64,000 nt of DNA, from positions 9,112,076-9,176,075 of the forward strand of contig JARUPZ010000008.1 in assembly GCA_031213475.1 (NCBI GenBank), in the 5' to 3' direction. Within the stretch, counting starts at the first letter, position 1. Each line of letters opens with the position of its first letter. Origin of the DNA: Nereocystis luetkeana (lineage: Eukaryota; Sar; Phaeophyceae; Laminariales; Laminariaceae). The position numbers were made by a program, and so were the translations under genes. Below the pieces are notes generated by a model. That model was not told where the DNA came from. It did no database searches and worked only from the letters and a program-made list of their open reading frames with translations. Shown piece after piece: positions 43,370-54,711 of the stretch.

Positions 43370-45500
43370 GCTTTGCCTCGTTGGTCGGGAGTTTGGTACC
43401 CTGGTAGGGTCTATGCAAAACTCCGAGGTGCCCGGGTACACACTCGAGTTTGACCCGAAACGACCAGGTTTAGGTACTCGGGGTAGTTGCTCGGAGGGTG
43501 AGTTTGATAGGGTATGTACTCTGACGCACCCGGGTACATACCCGAGCATGATCAAAGCGATCAGGTTGAGTACCTTGGTAGCTTTCTGAAGTGGTAGTGT
43601 GGTGGGGAATACATACACTCTGAGGTACCGGAGTACATACCCGACTACATTGAAAACAACCAGGGTTGAGCACCCGGGTAGCTATCCGAAGGCTGAGTTT
43701 TGTGGGGTGTATGATCTGAGGTACCCGGGTACACACACGAGTACTTGGTACGATGAACACAAGTGGTTGAGTACCCGGGTAGTCATCCCGAGGCGGAGGT
43801 ACCCGGGTACATACCCGAGTAGGGGGGGAAAAATCGGGTTGAGTACCCGGTTAGTTCTCCACACGGTGAGTCAAGCAAGGTGTATACTCTGGGGTTCGCG
43901 GGTGCCTACCCGAGTATGGCCAAAACAATCAGGTTTACCCCGGAGGTCATTCGAAGGGTGAGTTCGGTAGGGTATACCCTGAGATACCCGAGTGCATACT
44001 CGAGCAATACCAAAACAATCAGATTTAGTACCCAGGCATTTATTGGGTAAATTGAGTAGGGTCTACACTCTGGGGTCGCCGGGTACATACCCGACGTATG
44101 ACTAGAACAATAAGGTTTAGCAGCCGGGTAGCTATCCGAAGGGGGAGTTCAGCACAGTATATACACTGAGGTACCCGGGTGCATATCCGCGTATGGCCAG
44201 AACAACCAGGTTTAGTACCTGGGTAGTTATTCGATGGGTGAGTGTAGTAGGGTCTACACTCCGGGGTCGCCGGGTACATACCCCAGTATGACTAAAGCAA
44301 CCAGGCTTAGCAGCCGGGTAGCTATCCGAAAGGTGACTTCGACAGAGTATATACTCTGAGGTACCCGGGTACATATCCGCGTATGGCCAAAACAATCAGG
44401 TTTAGTACCTGAGTATTGATTCGAAGGGTGAATTAAGTAGGTTCCATGCTCTGGGGTCGACGGGAACATAAACGAGTATGGCCAAAACAATCAGGTTTAG
44501 CAGCCGGGTAGTTGTCCGAAGGGTGAGTTCAGCAGAGTATATACACTGAGGTCCCCGGCTATATATCCGCGTATGGCCAAAGCAATCAGGTTTAGCACCT
44601 GGGTAGTTACTCGAAGGGCGAGTGTAGTAGGTTTTCCACTCCGGGGTCGCCGGGTGCATGCCCGAGTATGACTAAAACAACCAGGTTTAGCAGCCGGGTA
44701 GCTATCCGAAGGGGGAGTTCAGCAGAGTATATACCCTGAGGTACCCGGGTACATACTCGAGAAGGACCGAAACAATCAGGTTTAGTACCTGGGTATTTAT
44801 TCGAAGCGTGAATTAAGTAGGCTCCATACCCTGGGGTCGCCGGGTACTTACCCGAGTATGACTAAAACAATCAGGTTTAGCAGCCGGGTAGTAATCCGAA
44901 GGGTGAGCTCGGCAGAGTATATACCGTGAGGTCCCCGGGTACATATCCGCGTAAGGCCAAAACAATCAGGTTTAGTACCTGGGTAGTTACTCGAAGGGCG
45001 AGTGTAGTAGGGTTTCCACTCCGGAATCGCCGGGAACATAAACGATTATGACTCAAACAATCAGGTATAGCAGCCGGGTAGTTATCCGAAGGGTGACTTC
45101 AGCAGAGTATATACACTGAGATACCCGGGGTAAATGCCCGGGGTAAAGACCCGGGTGTGACGAGAACATCCAGATTTAGTACTCGGGTAGGTACCCGAAG
45201 GGTGAGATTCGTAGGGTATATCGTCTGAGGCTTCCGTGTCCATACCCTCGTTTACACGACCAAATCATCCAGGTCTAGCACACGGGTAGTCATTCGATTG
45301 GTTGACAGGGTGCAGTACATACTCTGAGGTCCCCGGATACCTACCCGCGAACACACGGTATGGCCAAAAACAACCGGGCGAGGTACCCGGGTAGACATTC
45401 GAAGGGCGACAAGGTGCATACTCTTGAGCTACCCGGGTACGCACCCGACTATGGCCAAAACCAAAATGAGGTTTACTACGGTAGTACCAGACTACCTTGG
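43370..45500. repeat. 95-bp satellite array with 190-bp dimer order
   Basis: About 22 monomers. Landmarks CAGGTTTAG recur at 44397, 44492, 44587 and 44682, that is, every 95 bp. Each monomer has a CCGGGTA(G) box, TCCGAAGGGTGAG, a GTATATACTCTGAG block and a palindromic GTACCCGGGTAC. From about 44.0 to 45.1 kb two types alternate: type 1 has CAGCCGGGTAG and CCGCGTATGGCC, type 2 has TACCTGGGTAG, GGGGTCGCCGGGTAC and GAGTATGAC. The first 600 bp and last 350 bp are more diverged, as expected of array edges. Minus-strand frames here are by-products because 95 is not a multiple of three. Confidence 0.9.
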
Positions 45501-47347
45501 AGGGTATTCGCTTTTTCATCTTCGTGTTGTTTTCCCATTCCATTTGTTGCCTCCGCTCTCCTACGGCAGCAGCAGCAGCAGCAGCAGCAGCACCAAGCAG
45601 CAAGCAGCCACTACACAGGTCCGGGGTCACGTGAACAGCAAGCCCATCCTTCCCCCCTCCCCAATACCGCGCAGCAACTAAAAGGCCCGCAGACAAGAAA
45701 AGTGCCCAACGAAGAAAAAAAAAAAAAAAAAGGCTCCTTTTTCGGAGAATATACAAATGAAAAAAAAAAAAAAAAAACGGGTCAAGAAGAACGGCTCCGT
45801 GGTGAACTCTGCACTGAAGCCCCTACCAGGTACACAACAAATAGCTCCTGCTCAAGGTCCGTTCACAAGATGGCGTTGCATTTAACAATCTCAGGGCTTG
45901 CTCAGAGCAGATGTCTTCTCTTGTTGGCGGGCCCGTACCGCATGTGCTGTACGAGAAGGGTCCAGTCCAGGGCCCCTTTCCAGGATGTTGCCCTGTTGTT
46001 GGTCAGCTTATTCCCTTCCCCCCCCCCCCCGCCCCGCGAAATCACCCACATCATATTTATACGTGCGCGCAACACGCGGTGACGACGTGCGGCGACTTTT
46101 GCGCGATTAGAACTGCGCAAACACGTTTTTGCCGCAGGCGAAAAACGTCTGTCCGGGGAGGAAAAAATTGCTCGGTCGCAGTCCTAAACGTTTCGCGTAG
46201 TACCAGGTCGCACCCGGGGATGATTTTTTTTTTTTTTTTTCGTACGTAGCTTTGTAGGGCTCGAAGCATCTTTAATAGGCTGTTTTCGCCGCAGTATTAT
46301 TTCATGTCTACCAGGCAAGCTTCACAACTGTTGTTTTCAAGACCTTACCCAGGTCATTTCGGGGCCCGAGCAAGTTGAACACAGCGCGCAAGCACACACA
46401 CACCTAAAAAAGTACCCGTATGGGGTACGTTTGGGCTGTCTATAAAGCGGTTGAAACGATACGGCAAAGTCCGCACGTACTCGAGCGGGGAACGTTCCGG
46501 CGTTTCTCGGCGGATATGCCGCAAACTCTGGCCACGGCCCCTGAGCGGGAAGCGGCCTCCGCCGGCTAGCGCAACACGAGCCGGCTGCCTAAAAGGAACC
46601 CAGGCTCAGCCAGCACCGCTGTCCCGAGCGCCGAATAAGAAGCACTCCAGCCCCCCCCCCTCCCCCCCCCCCCCCCCCCCCCCCCCCCTCGCCTCGTACG
46701 CGCGCGTATGATACGACACGACTCGATACACTCTGACCGGGAATATAGTAAACATCCAACATACAATTTAGATTTCGAACGGTGACTAGAATATCGGTCA
46801 GATCTCGTGTGGTCCCCTGCTCGATTCTCACTTCAGAGTTCACCCGGGGATACATCCTCCCGGCCAGGAATATAATCCACGTTTTGATACCCACTTCAGC
46901 GCACAAACGGTGACTATATTCCCGATCAGAGTGTATCTAACGCGGGTGCGATGATGGGAAAACACACACTCCCTCGGTCGAATTTTCAAGCTAGTTTCGC
47001 TCTCGGCGACGAGGAGAATGCCTCCGCCGAGTGTTCCACCTGTGCAGAAAAAATATCATATCTCGCCGAGAGTTTTGTTTTGTTTTGTTTTGTTTTGTTT
47101 TTATCATTTTCTCTTATTAATAGTTTTCCGTTCCAATTCCTTCGGCGGATTGGTAAAAATAAAGACTAGATAAGCTCACTGCACTTTCCACGGTCAGACT
47201 TCGTGTCCCACGGCTGCCGTTGCAACAGCAGAGCAAAAAACAAAATCTCCGAAACGGCACCAAAAATAAAAAAGCGACGAGATTTTGTCCCAACGGCACC
47301 GTGTTTCGCTGTGTGTTGCCCCCCCCCCCCCCCTCCCCCGCCCCTTT
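45501..47347. other. No gene recognised; microsatellites and C-runs
   Basis: (AGC)n at 45567-45592, A-runs at about 45715-45731 and 45759-45777, T-run at about 46225-46240, a long C-run at about 46648-46687 and (GTTTT)n at 47071-47101. TACCAGGTA at 45824-45832. The 240-codon frame at 45360-46082 starts in the satellite and crosses two A-runs, so it is not a gene. Confidence 0.4.
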
Positions 47348-47495
47348 GCGCTTGGCGCAAGCAATGTCTGCCTGGTCGGTGAAGAGACCCGACATGCCCC
47401 GTCCCGGCATTGCAGGGATCAATGGGAGGGTCTATGGTCATACGACTACGTCAATGCATGATATCGAGTACATATCTCCTATCGAGTACCTCCCC
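47348..47495 (+). repeat. Family C repeat, copy 4 (one end only)
   Basis: From CGCTTGGCGCAAGCAATGTC through TCATACGACTACGTC to ATCGAGTACATATCTCCTAT, then CGAGTACC and C-rich DNA. A C-run also lies on its left, at about 47321-47333. Confidence 0.75.
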
Positions 47496-48570
47496 CACGC
47501 CACTGGTTTGTTTTTCAATGTAAGACTTTTTTTTTTTTTTTAGGAATATTATCATTATGTCGTGTTCTTCTCCTTTTTTTTTTGTTTTGGTCGTGCGCTC
47601 CCGCTTTAGCCTTCTTAACCTGAAAATCATCTGCCCCCTTTCCGATTTTTTTTTTTGAAAAAAACAAACTGCTACCGGTATATTTCGAAACTAGTATATT
47701 ATGAGACGCCGCGGTTTGACCTCCCCCCCCCCTGGATGGACATCCCACACACCAAAACTAGTATAACCTTAAGGGCCGAAAATTGGCCGTGAAACGCCCC
47801 GACCAATAGGAAAGTCTGTGTCCTGCCGTGGGAGTTGCTGCTGTAAGTTCCTGAGGGCATCGCTGCCACCCCTCTCTCCCTGTGCGTGCAGGCCGGAGGG
47901 CCGTCGAAACCTTCGCTCGTGCTACAGCTACATGCTACATACATACAGACCGCAGCAGTAGAGCGCTACGGATGTTACTCCTCCGTGCAACGTATTGCGC
48001 GTCCGTCTTTGAACGAAACGTGCGAATTTGGATGGAAATATAAGGACCGTTGATACCTTAATATGAAGATAAAGCGATCATTACGTTTGCAGCGACAGTG
48101 GTAGAAATAGAAGGACCGTTGATACGCTAATATGGAGACAAAGCGGTCATTACGTTTGCAGCCTGAGTGGTAGAAAGTTCCTCCTTCTATGAAGGAGAGA
48201 GAAGAAGATGATACCCGCCACGCCGTATCCCACTAGGGTGGTAGGCGAACACACCCCCTGGTGCGGCTTCCTCGACAACATGGCGGGCACACACTAAGGG
48301 CATGATGGTCGAATAGCAAAGAATATATTTGATTCCACGTGAATAGAATTTCGTGAAAAGTATGCGTCTGGGTCCCCTATCGTCTGGGTCCTATAACACG
48401 AAGAGCGAACGAAGTCCCAAAAAAGATTTCTTGTCGCATTCGTTTTTTTTTTGTTCGTTTTACTCGAATCAAATGTCCCAATGCCTGATTGGTGATTTCA
48501 AGTGTCGACCAATCAGATACAAATCGAATCGAGCGAAAAAGGTATTGGCGGAGTGTCATAAAAAAAAGGT
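47496..48570. other. No gene recognised; one 74-bp duplication
   Basis: T-runs flank 47520-47660. Two tandem units of GGACCGTTGATAC..., about 74 bp, lie at about 48033-48177. Confidence 0.45.
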
Positions 48571-48662
48571 CCCTTTAGAACCGCAGTCCCGTTTTGGGGA
48601 CAAACCAGTCAAATTTCAAGTAGTTTGTCCCCAAAACGGGACTGCGGTTCTAAAGGGGTTAA
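48571..48662. mobile_element. Hairpin D element, copy 8 (near-perfect)
   Basis: CCCTTTAGAACCGCAGTCCC with GTTTTGGGGACAAACC, answered by GTTTGTCCCCAAAACGGGAC then TGCGGTTCTAAAGGGG. Arms of about 37 bp pair almost perfectly. Confidence 0.9.
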
Positions 48663-49077
48663 GATGGGCCCTAACGAAAATGGAGGCTCCGGATTTTTTT
48701 TTCTTCGAGAAGGTTGCATAGACGCATCGCTCGTCGTATTCAGTACGCCCTCTCCGTCGTCGAAAAGCCCGGCTCTGAAAATCGTCCGAGGGGGTGTGTT
48801 ATCTTATCACCCAGTGTGGTAATGTCATGCGGTATACACGTCATCGTCGTTGGATGGAGACGTGCCTCCCCAGCATATAGTATGCATGCGAGAGAGGCAT
48901 ACGGTCGTACATGCCAAACATAGTAAACCACTACGAGAAGAGAAACATACCGCCATAAAACTATCATAGCATTCGTCGTAGTATTATTATTGTTATTGTT
49001 GTTGTTATTATTATTATTAGTATAATTTTTAATATTAATACCTTTTTTTCTATTATTAGTAGTACTGTCATTTTTTT
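48663..49077. other. AT-rich, (TTA)n tracts, no gene
   Basis: (ATT)n/(GTT)n at about 48974-49020 lies on the A/T side of the next LINE tail. Confidence 0.45.
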
Positions 49078-49218
49078 TTCTCTTGCCATCCGACAATGTG
49101 CAGCATGATCTTCAACATTGACCACTCATAACTTTCCCGAAATAAGAAAACCTCGGAAACAAAAAGAAACCCATGCACCTATTGATAGTCTACCTCCCTC
49201 CCTTCTGTGCCAACTTTA

Positions 49219-49225
<7 letters not shown>
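49078..49225 (-). mobile_element. LINE 3'-tail fragment, site 5
   Basis: TCTCTTGCCATCCGACAATG, TAACTTTCCCGAA and AAACCTCGGAAACAAAAAGA in the same sense as the LINE 3' UTR at 13.2 kb, extending to TGTGCCAACTTT. It has CCTATTGATAGTCTACC where copy 1 has CCAAGTCTACC. Ends in a (TTA)n run. Confidence 0.85.
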
Positions 49226-49270
<45 letters not shown>

Positions 49271-49290
49271 TATTATTATTGTTATTATTT
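49217..49290. repeat. (TTA)n microsatellite
   Basis: About 24 units with two variants, abutting the truncated end of the LINE tail. Confidence 0.95.
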
Positions 49291-49346
49291 TTACGCTTAC
49301 GCTTAGGATTCTGATTCTGATGAGGATCAGGATTAGGACTATTGTT

Positions 49347-49523
49347 CTAAGGCTCATTCTTATCGGAGAGCGTTTCTCCATAATTTCCCAGGTATGGAAA
49401 TAATTGGAGATACACGTATCAATATACGGAGGCGTTCTGTCACTAATCGTGAAAGATTGAAACATGGCGCGAAAAAAAGGCTGAAATTATGGAGAAAAAA
49501 AAGCTCTCCGATGAGAACGACCT
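49347..49523. mobile_element. Family F element, short copy
   Basis: CTCATTCTTATCGGAGAGCG and TTTCTCCATAATTTC at the left are mirrored by GAAATTATGGAGAAAA and GCTCTCCGATGAGAA at the right. 177 bp, non-coding. Confidence 0.8.
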
Positions 49524-49670
49524 TTACTTGGTTTTATTTTTAAGACAATTGACTTATGATTGCTATGATTACGATCATGCTTATGACCATGATCATGATT
49601 ATGATTACGCTTATGATTACGCTTATGATGAGTATTATGACTATGCTGATGATTACTATTGCTGTTCTTC

Positions 49671-49767
49671 TTAACCCTTTTAGAACCGCAGTCCCGTTTT
49701 GGGGACAAACCAGTCAAGTTTCAAGTAGTTTGCCCTCAAAGCGGGACTGCAGTCCTTAAAGGGTTAA
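49671..49767. mobile_element. Hairpin D element, copy 9
   Basis: TTAACCCTTTTAGAACCGCA at the left, CTGCAGTCCTTAAAGGGTTA at the right. Confidence 0.85.
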
Positions 49768-52149
49768 TTTCTTCTTTCTTCCTTCCGCCCTTTGCACTAT
49801 CTACGAAGATAAGCTTCAACGTTGATCCCTCATGGATCACTCCGACAAAAACAAACACGTACGAGTAAACAAAAAAGAAAAGCCATCTTACTATTAATAG
49901 ACGACAAGCACAAAGTTCAACTCCCTTCTGGACTCACCTCCCGACTCACATCTATCCATTCGCTGAATTTCACCCCTTTCTTCTCCTCGCAGTCGCTGAG
50001 TGGAGACGCATGCCAACGTATGTAGGCGACCATGGTTGCACATTCCACATGGATCACCCATGGATAAACGTTCGCTTGGCGCAGCAAAGAAAGAGCAAAT
50101 AAGGCGCGTGAAGCTCGCCGGTTGTTTTCGTTCGTAGTCATACATCGCGTCTCTTTTCGGCAACAACAAAAACGACACCAAGCACCAGGTATACACTACA
50201 AGAACCCTCAAATCACCGAATAACTACTTCCATTTTGTTGGGGGGGGGGGGAGGGGTATTCATTTGTTGCTTGCCTTAGTCATTTGACCATTGACCACGC
50301 ATCCCTTTCGAGACGGAGCGGAGGGGGGGGGGGGGGGAGGGGGGGGGGGGTATACATCGTAAGAAGTATACCGGAGGAAATATACTTCGTAAGAAGTATA
50401 CCGGTATGTATATCTGCAAGTGCCTGGAACTTGCTGGCGTATGCAACATGGCATAACGGCAATGCTTTCTCGGCTCCCCTTGCCGCAATCCAATGCAATA
50501 CACCTCTCTGTGTCGTGGTTTTTGTGATGTGACCATCGGCACGGACATAGGGTTGTGTGCCGGTAGAAATTACCGACACTTACAAGCAGTAGTAACAAAA
50601 TGTGAACAAAACAGGCAAGAGGGTTAGCACTTCTTTTTGTTCCCTTCTGTGAGGCAAGATTTTCTGACCGGCTGGGTTCCTCCCGTGAGCAACTGTTATT
50701 TGTTCGTTCACCGGCGTCAAACCACTGAGCTACCTAGGCAGCGCTGACCGAGTACGAGTAGCTCATGGCCGCAGCGGCCCATCCTCTATACTATAATACG
50801 TGCAGGCTGATGGACTACTACTGTTGCTGGATGGTTCAACCCTTTTTTATGTAAACGAACGCCATTCCACCGGCTATATATTGTGATACATCTACCGCAG
50901 TCCTTGTCTATAGGGCTGTCTGTGCACGCGGCGCACAGAAGTCTTTGCGGGATCGCGCGCAAAAAAACAATTGTTCGAACTACAGCAGTAGTGTTCCGGG
51001 GGATGCGCTGAGCTCAGAAAATAATAAGGCGCCAACCCTAGAAGGCGCCAAGTCTATAAGGCGTCAACCCTATAAGGCACCAAACCAATAGGGCACCACC
51101 TCTGGGTATTTATTATTACGGGAAACGTTGAAACTTAGGCCTCGAATATCCAAACTTTAGGGGCTATTGAATACCCGGCAAACCTTGAAAGTTAGGCATC
51201 GCAGATCGGGAGCTACATCGGGCGTACAGCTCCTCGTATTAGCGGCTCCGTCAGGGGGGAAAATGTTTTTACCTTGGGGAGGTAGGTGCACGTCACGTCA
51301 CCGGCAAAGGGTACAGCAGTATTGTAGGTATACACCCTGAAGAAAAAATGCGGTATTACAAAATTACCTATCCTCGAAAGTTGGTGATCGAGACGTATCC
51401 GCAAGCGGCAGGGGGCGAGGCCATCGGGGTGCACGTTATGGCAAGCGGCGATTCGCCTAGCTCTAATGGAGTTGAGGGCAAAAATACGGTGCTACGAAAA
51501 TTACCCCATTCTAGACGATTAGCACCTGGTTCATCGACACGGCAAGGCTCCAGACGGGCACCTGCTGTAGGTTAAAAAAGCGGCCTGCCCTGCGCTGCCT
51601 GGGGACGGACCCAGAATCCGGTGGGTTCGATGGCATCCTCATCGGTGGGGACGAGCTCGAAAGCGGCTGGTCAGATCGGGAATGGTAAGAGTCCGATGAC
51701 AGCAGTTTATCAAGCAGTGCAGCGCACGATCGCCCGGGGGGGCGGGGGCAGTAAACACCCCCCCCCCCCTCGTGCAAACCACCATGAACAGCAAGCAGCG
51801 TTTTCCTAGCGGCAACAACGTTAACTATTGAAGCACGCGCGAAAACAAAAATGCTTATTTTACCGGTAATCCGCGTCTCTGACTTGCGGTAACGTAAGCC
51901 CACACCGCCATGAGGAGGCGTTCTGCCTATACAAGAGTTATCACATTTTGGGGATTACAAGGAAAACAACTGCCTGAGCCGCCACGGTGTCCTTGCAGGG
52001 TGGCGGTTGAAAGGAGGCGTGTGTAAGCTGTGATCTACCTTGTTGGGCTTACTGCGTACGTGCACGTACGAACGAGAAGCTCGTAGCACCAGATATATAC
52101 TATTCAAATGGTCGTCCCCATGCAGGTCCGCATTATAGCTTGGGGGGGG
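49768..52149. other. No gene recognised
   Basis: G-runs at about 50240-50250 and 50321-50350, followed by a short inverted/direct motif TCGTAAGAAGTATACCGG repeated at 50358 and 50388. Short GGCGCCAA/GGCACCA repeats lie at about 51029-51095. TACAGCAGTA occurs at 50981 and 51312. C-run at about 51761-51770. A stretch at about 50635-50735 resembles a broken tRNA gene on the minus strand (TAGCTCAGTGGTTTGACG) but lacks a T arm. Confidence 0.4.
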
Positions 52150-52352
52150 GGGTGTACTCGATAGGAGAGATGTACTCGATCTCATGCATGGCCGTAGTCG
52201 TATGACCATAGACCCTCGCATCCCTACAATGCCGGGACGGAGCAAGGCGGATTTTCACCGACCAGGCAGACATTTCTTGCACCAAGTGCGAAGCGCCGTG
52301 AGGTGTCTGGCGAGTCGCATGAAGGGTGAGCTGCTGCATCCTACTAAGAACC
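52150..52352 (-). repeat. Family C repeat, copy 5 (one end)
   Basis: GGTGTACTCGATAGGAGAGA next to a G-run, through CGACCAGGC and GGTGTCTGGCGAGTCGCATG to CATCCTACTAAGAACC, then unrelated sequence. The shared frame on the minus strand reads SRMQQLTLHATRQTPHGAS and RHCRDARVYGHTTTAMHEIE. Confidence 0.8.
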
Positions 52353-53179
52353 GGGGGCATGTATAGGAGACTCAGTTCTTTTTTTTTAGGGTTGTAACCT
52401 CCATCGTAGAACGCCTGTTGTGAAAAAACAATGCTTCGGGGGGGGGGGGGGGCGCAAAACGTCCGGCCCCTCTGTGTACCACAGCACGGCACGGCTCTGA
52501 CAGGCGAAAAAAAGGCAAGAAACAAAACAAAAAAAAACTCAAAAGGCCATACGCACAAGGGGGTTTCGTCGAACAGTGGCTTCTCTTTTCCGGAAAGAGG
52601 CCCGCCCAAAAAAACTTGCACCCACCCATACACCCACCCGCCATGATTTGACGGTGGGTGCTGTGATCAGACGCGACAGGCGAATATATGCCCGCCCGCC
52701 CGCCCGTTGCCCGGATGGAGCCCGATTACCCTACGTGGCGCCGGAGAAAGATGCCGTATTTTCTTCGCTGGAAACAACTGCTTCGTTTTTTTTTTTTTAG
52801 TGCTGCGTTGGTTGCTCCTTGCTCTTGCTTTCTTCGAACGGCGGTGGGATATATAGTTGCCGTCATCGTCGTCGTCGTCGTCGTTGTCGTTGTCGGTGCT
52901 GTTGCTGTTGCTGTTGTTGTTGTTGTTGTTGTCGTTGTTGTCGTTGTTTCTCCTGCAGCTCAATCATTCGTCTGCGTCTACACCCACTGAATGCGTAGAT
53001 GCTGCACTGGGGAATTTGCTTGCTTTGCACTCCCTCGTGTGCGAAGGCGTGTTGCCTATACATACCGAGCAACAGGCAGCAGGGCCGAAAAAAAAAATGT
53101 TGATCGATTGCCCGGAGCAAAGGGCGCACGCCTTATTCATACCCCCTCCCCCCGCCGCGCTAAGAGATTCTCAACAGAA
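52353..53179. other. No gene; (GTC/GTT)n microsatellite
   Basis: G-run at about 52439-52452, T-run at about 52788-52799, and a compound (GTC)n/(GTT)n tract at 52860-52952. Confidence 0.45.
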
Positions 53180-53400
53180 TATACGATGCCGCTCACCCTT
53201 GATGCGCCTCGCCGCGCATTGCACGTTTCGCTACTTTCTCGGTGCGAGCAAAGCAAACAACGCCCGTTCGGCGGTGAAGCCTCGACGTGGTCCGTCCCGG
53301 CATCGCAGGGATGCGGGGGAAGGTCTGCGGGCCATAAGACGACGTCCATGCTTGACAAAATGAGTGCAGGCGGCGTTGGTTGCTACGGGGCAGGGGTGTA
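53180..53400 (+). repeat. Family C repeat, copy 6 (old)
   Basis: GCCGCTCACCCTTGATGCGC, TGCGAGCAAAGCAAAC and GTCCGTCCCGGCATCGCAGG align to other family C copies, with many substitutions. Confidence 0.55.
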
Positions 53401-53479
53401 CAGCTCCTAACTTTTGGAAGGCCTCCGTGTAGTAGGAGCTCTGCATATCTCACCCCGAACACTGGCTCTTGAGAAGAGC

Positions 53480-53870
53480 GGGAGTTCAACAGAACGGTAG
53501 GCGTATGGTCTAGTCTACTGGTAGGCAGTATATTCTACTGCAGCACGTGTATAGTCTACTGGTGCGTGTGTATACTACGGTTTGCAGTAGGTGCATATTT
53601 TGCAGTGGGCGCATAGTCCAGTCTACTGGTAGGTGCGTAGTCTGCAGCAGGTGCACAGTCTACTGGTAGGTATATAGTCTGCAGTAGGTGTATTGTCTGC
53701 AGTACAGTAGGTGTACAGTCTAGTCTACTGGTAGGTTGTATAGTCTAGTCTACTGGTAGGCGTACAGTCTACTGGTATGTGTATATACTACTGGCGGGGT
53801 GTATAGCCCACGGTAGGTGGGTGCATGGTTAATTCTATTGGTTAAGTGTACAGTCTACTAGAAAAATGAA
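53480..53870 (+). repeat. CTACTGGTAGG/GTCTGCAGTAGG minisatellite
   Basis: Irregular units of about 22-36 bp built from GTCTACTGGTAGG, TATAGTCTGCAGTAGGTG and GTACAGTCTAGT. Confidence 0.8.
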
Positions 53871-53910
53871 CTTATGTGGCCAATACCAGGTATGGCGATT
53901 GACGTGTGGG

Positions 53911-54402
53911 TATCATGCCCTTAAGGAGCCCCATCAGTCAGAAACATGCCTTATTGGGTATCATAGTCCCTTAGTACCCTTAAGGAGCCTATTGACGGTC
54001 AGCAACACGCCTTATTAAGTATCGCAGTTCCTCAGTGCCCTTAAGGAACCCTATCAGTCAGACACATACCTCTTTGGGTCCCATAATTCCTCAGTGCCCT
54101 TAAGGGGCCTATTAATAGTCAGAAACATGCCTTATTGGGTACCATAGTTCCTCAGTGGCCTTAAGGAACCCCATCAGTACGAAACATGCCTTACTGGGTA
54201 TCATAGCCCCCCACTGCCCTTAAGGAGCCTATTCGTAGTCAGAAACATGCCCCATTAGGTATGATAGATCCTCGGTGCCCTTAAGGAGCCTACTAATAGT
54301 CATAAACAAGCCTCATTGGGTATCGTAGTTCCTCAGTGCCCTTAAGGAGCCCCATCAATCAGAAACATGCCTTACTACGGATTATCGTTCCTCAGCGCCC
54401 TC
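53911..54402 (+). repeat. 60-bp tandem repeat, about 8 units
   Basis: GAAACATGCCTTATTGGGTA recurs at about 53941, 54002, 54061, 54122, 54181, 54242, 54303 and 54362. Units also share CTCAGTGCCCTTAAGGAGCC. Alternating units end CCCATCAGTCA or CCTATTNNTAGTCA, hinting at a 120-bp dimer. Confidence 0.9.
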
Positions 54403-54412
54403 AACCCTTCTA

Positions 54413-54527
54413 TTACGGGGGACGATGGTCGACAGGACCAAATATTGGTAGTAAAAAAAAAGCGAAATATATACCTGGTAGGTTTTTTGTCTGTACCGTA
54501 GGTCCCATTTATTATGGTCCCCCGTAA
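54413..54527. mobile_element. Hairpin A element, with TACCTGGTA
   Basis: TTACGGGGGACGATGGTCGA at the left and ATTATGGTCCCCCGTAA at the right. The interior reads AAATATATACCTGGTAGGTTT (word at 54472-54480), equivalent in position to the insertion at 25817. Confidence 0.9.
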
Positions 54528-54537
54528 TAGTATATAC

Positions 54538-54617
54538 TGCAGTCCCGCTTTGGGGACAAACCACTCAACTTCCAAGCAGTTCGTCCCCACGACGGGACAG
54601 TAGTTTTAAAAGGGTAA
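54538..54617. mobile_element. Hairpin D element, copy 10
   Basis: Left outer arm is lost: it begins TGCAGTCCCGCTTTGGGGAC 10 bp after hairpin A and ends AGTAGTTTTAAAAGGG. The A element may have replaced the missing end. Confidence 0.75.
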
Positions 54618-54711
54618 ATCTATTTAGTACCGGGTATAATCCTACTCGCCGTTCGGGACGCTTTCTCGATAAAATTTCCTTAGCCCCGCCCCTCAATACT
54701 ATATACATACA

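Noticed and set aside
43470..45039. Series of similar minus-strand proteins (VCTRVPQ, LNLIVL)
   Set aside because: Reading of a 95-bp satellite. The unit is not a multiple of three and the frames break at each monomer boundary.
45360..46082. 240-codon frame with poly-Gln
   Set aside because: Starts in satellite DNA, crosses CAG and A-runs, and has no recognisable domain.
50635..50735. tRNA gene on the minus strand
   Set aside because: An A-box-like TAGCTCAGTGG is present but no GTTCNA T loop follows and the stems do not pair.
53911..54402. Evenly spaced repeats resembling a CRISPR array
   Set aside because: Whole 60-bp units are repeated with no variable spacers, and the context is eukaryotic.
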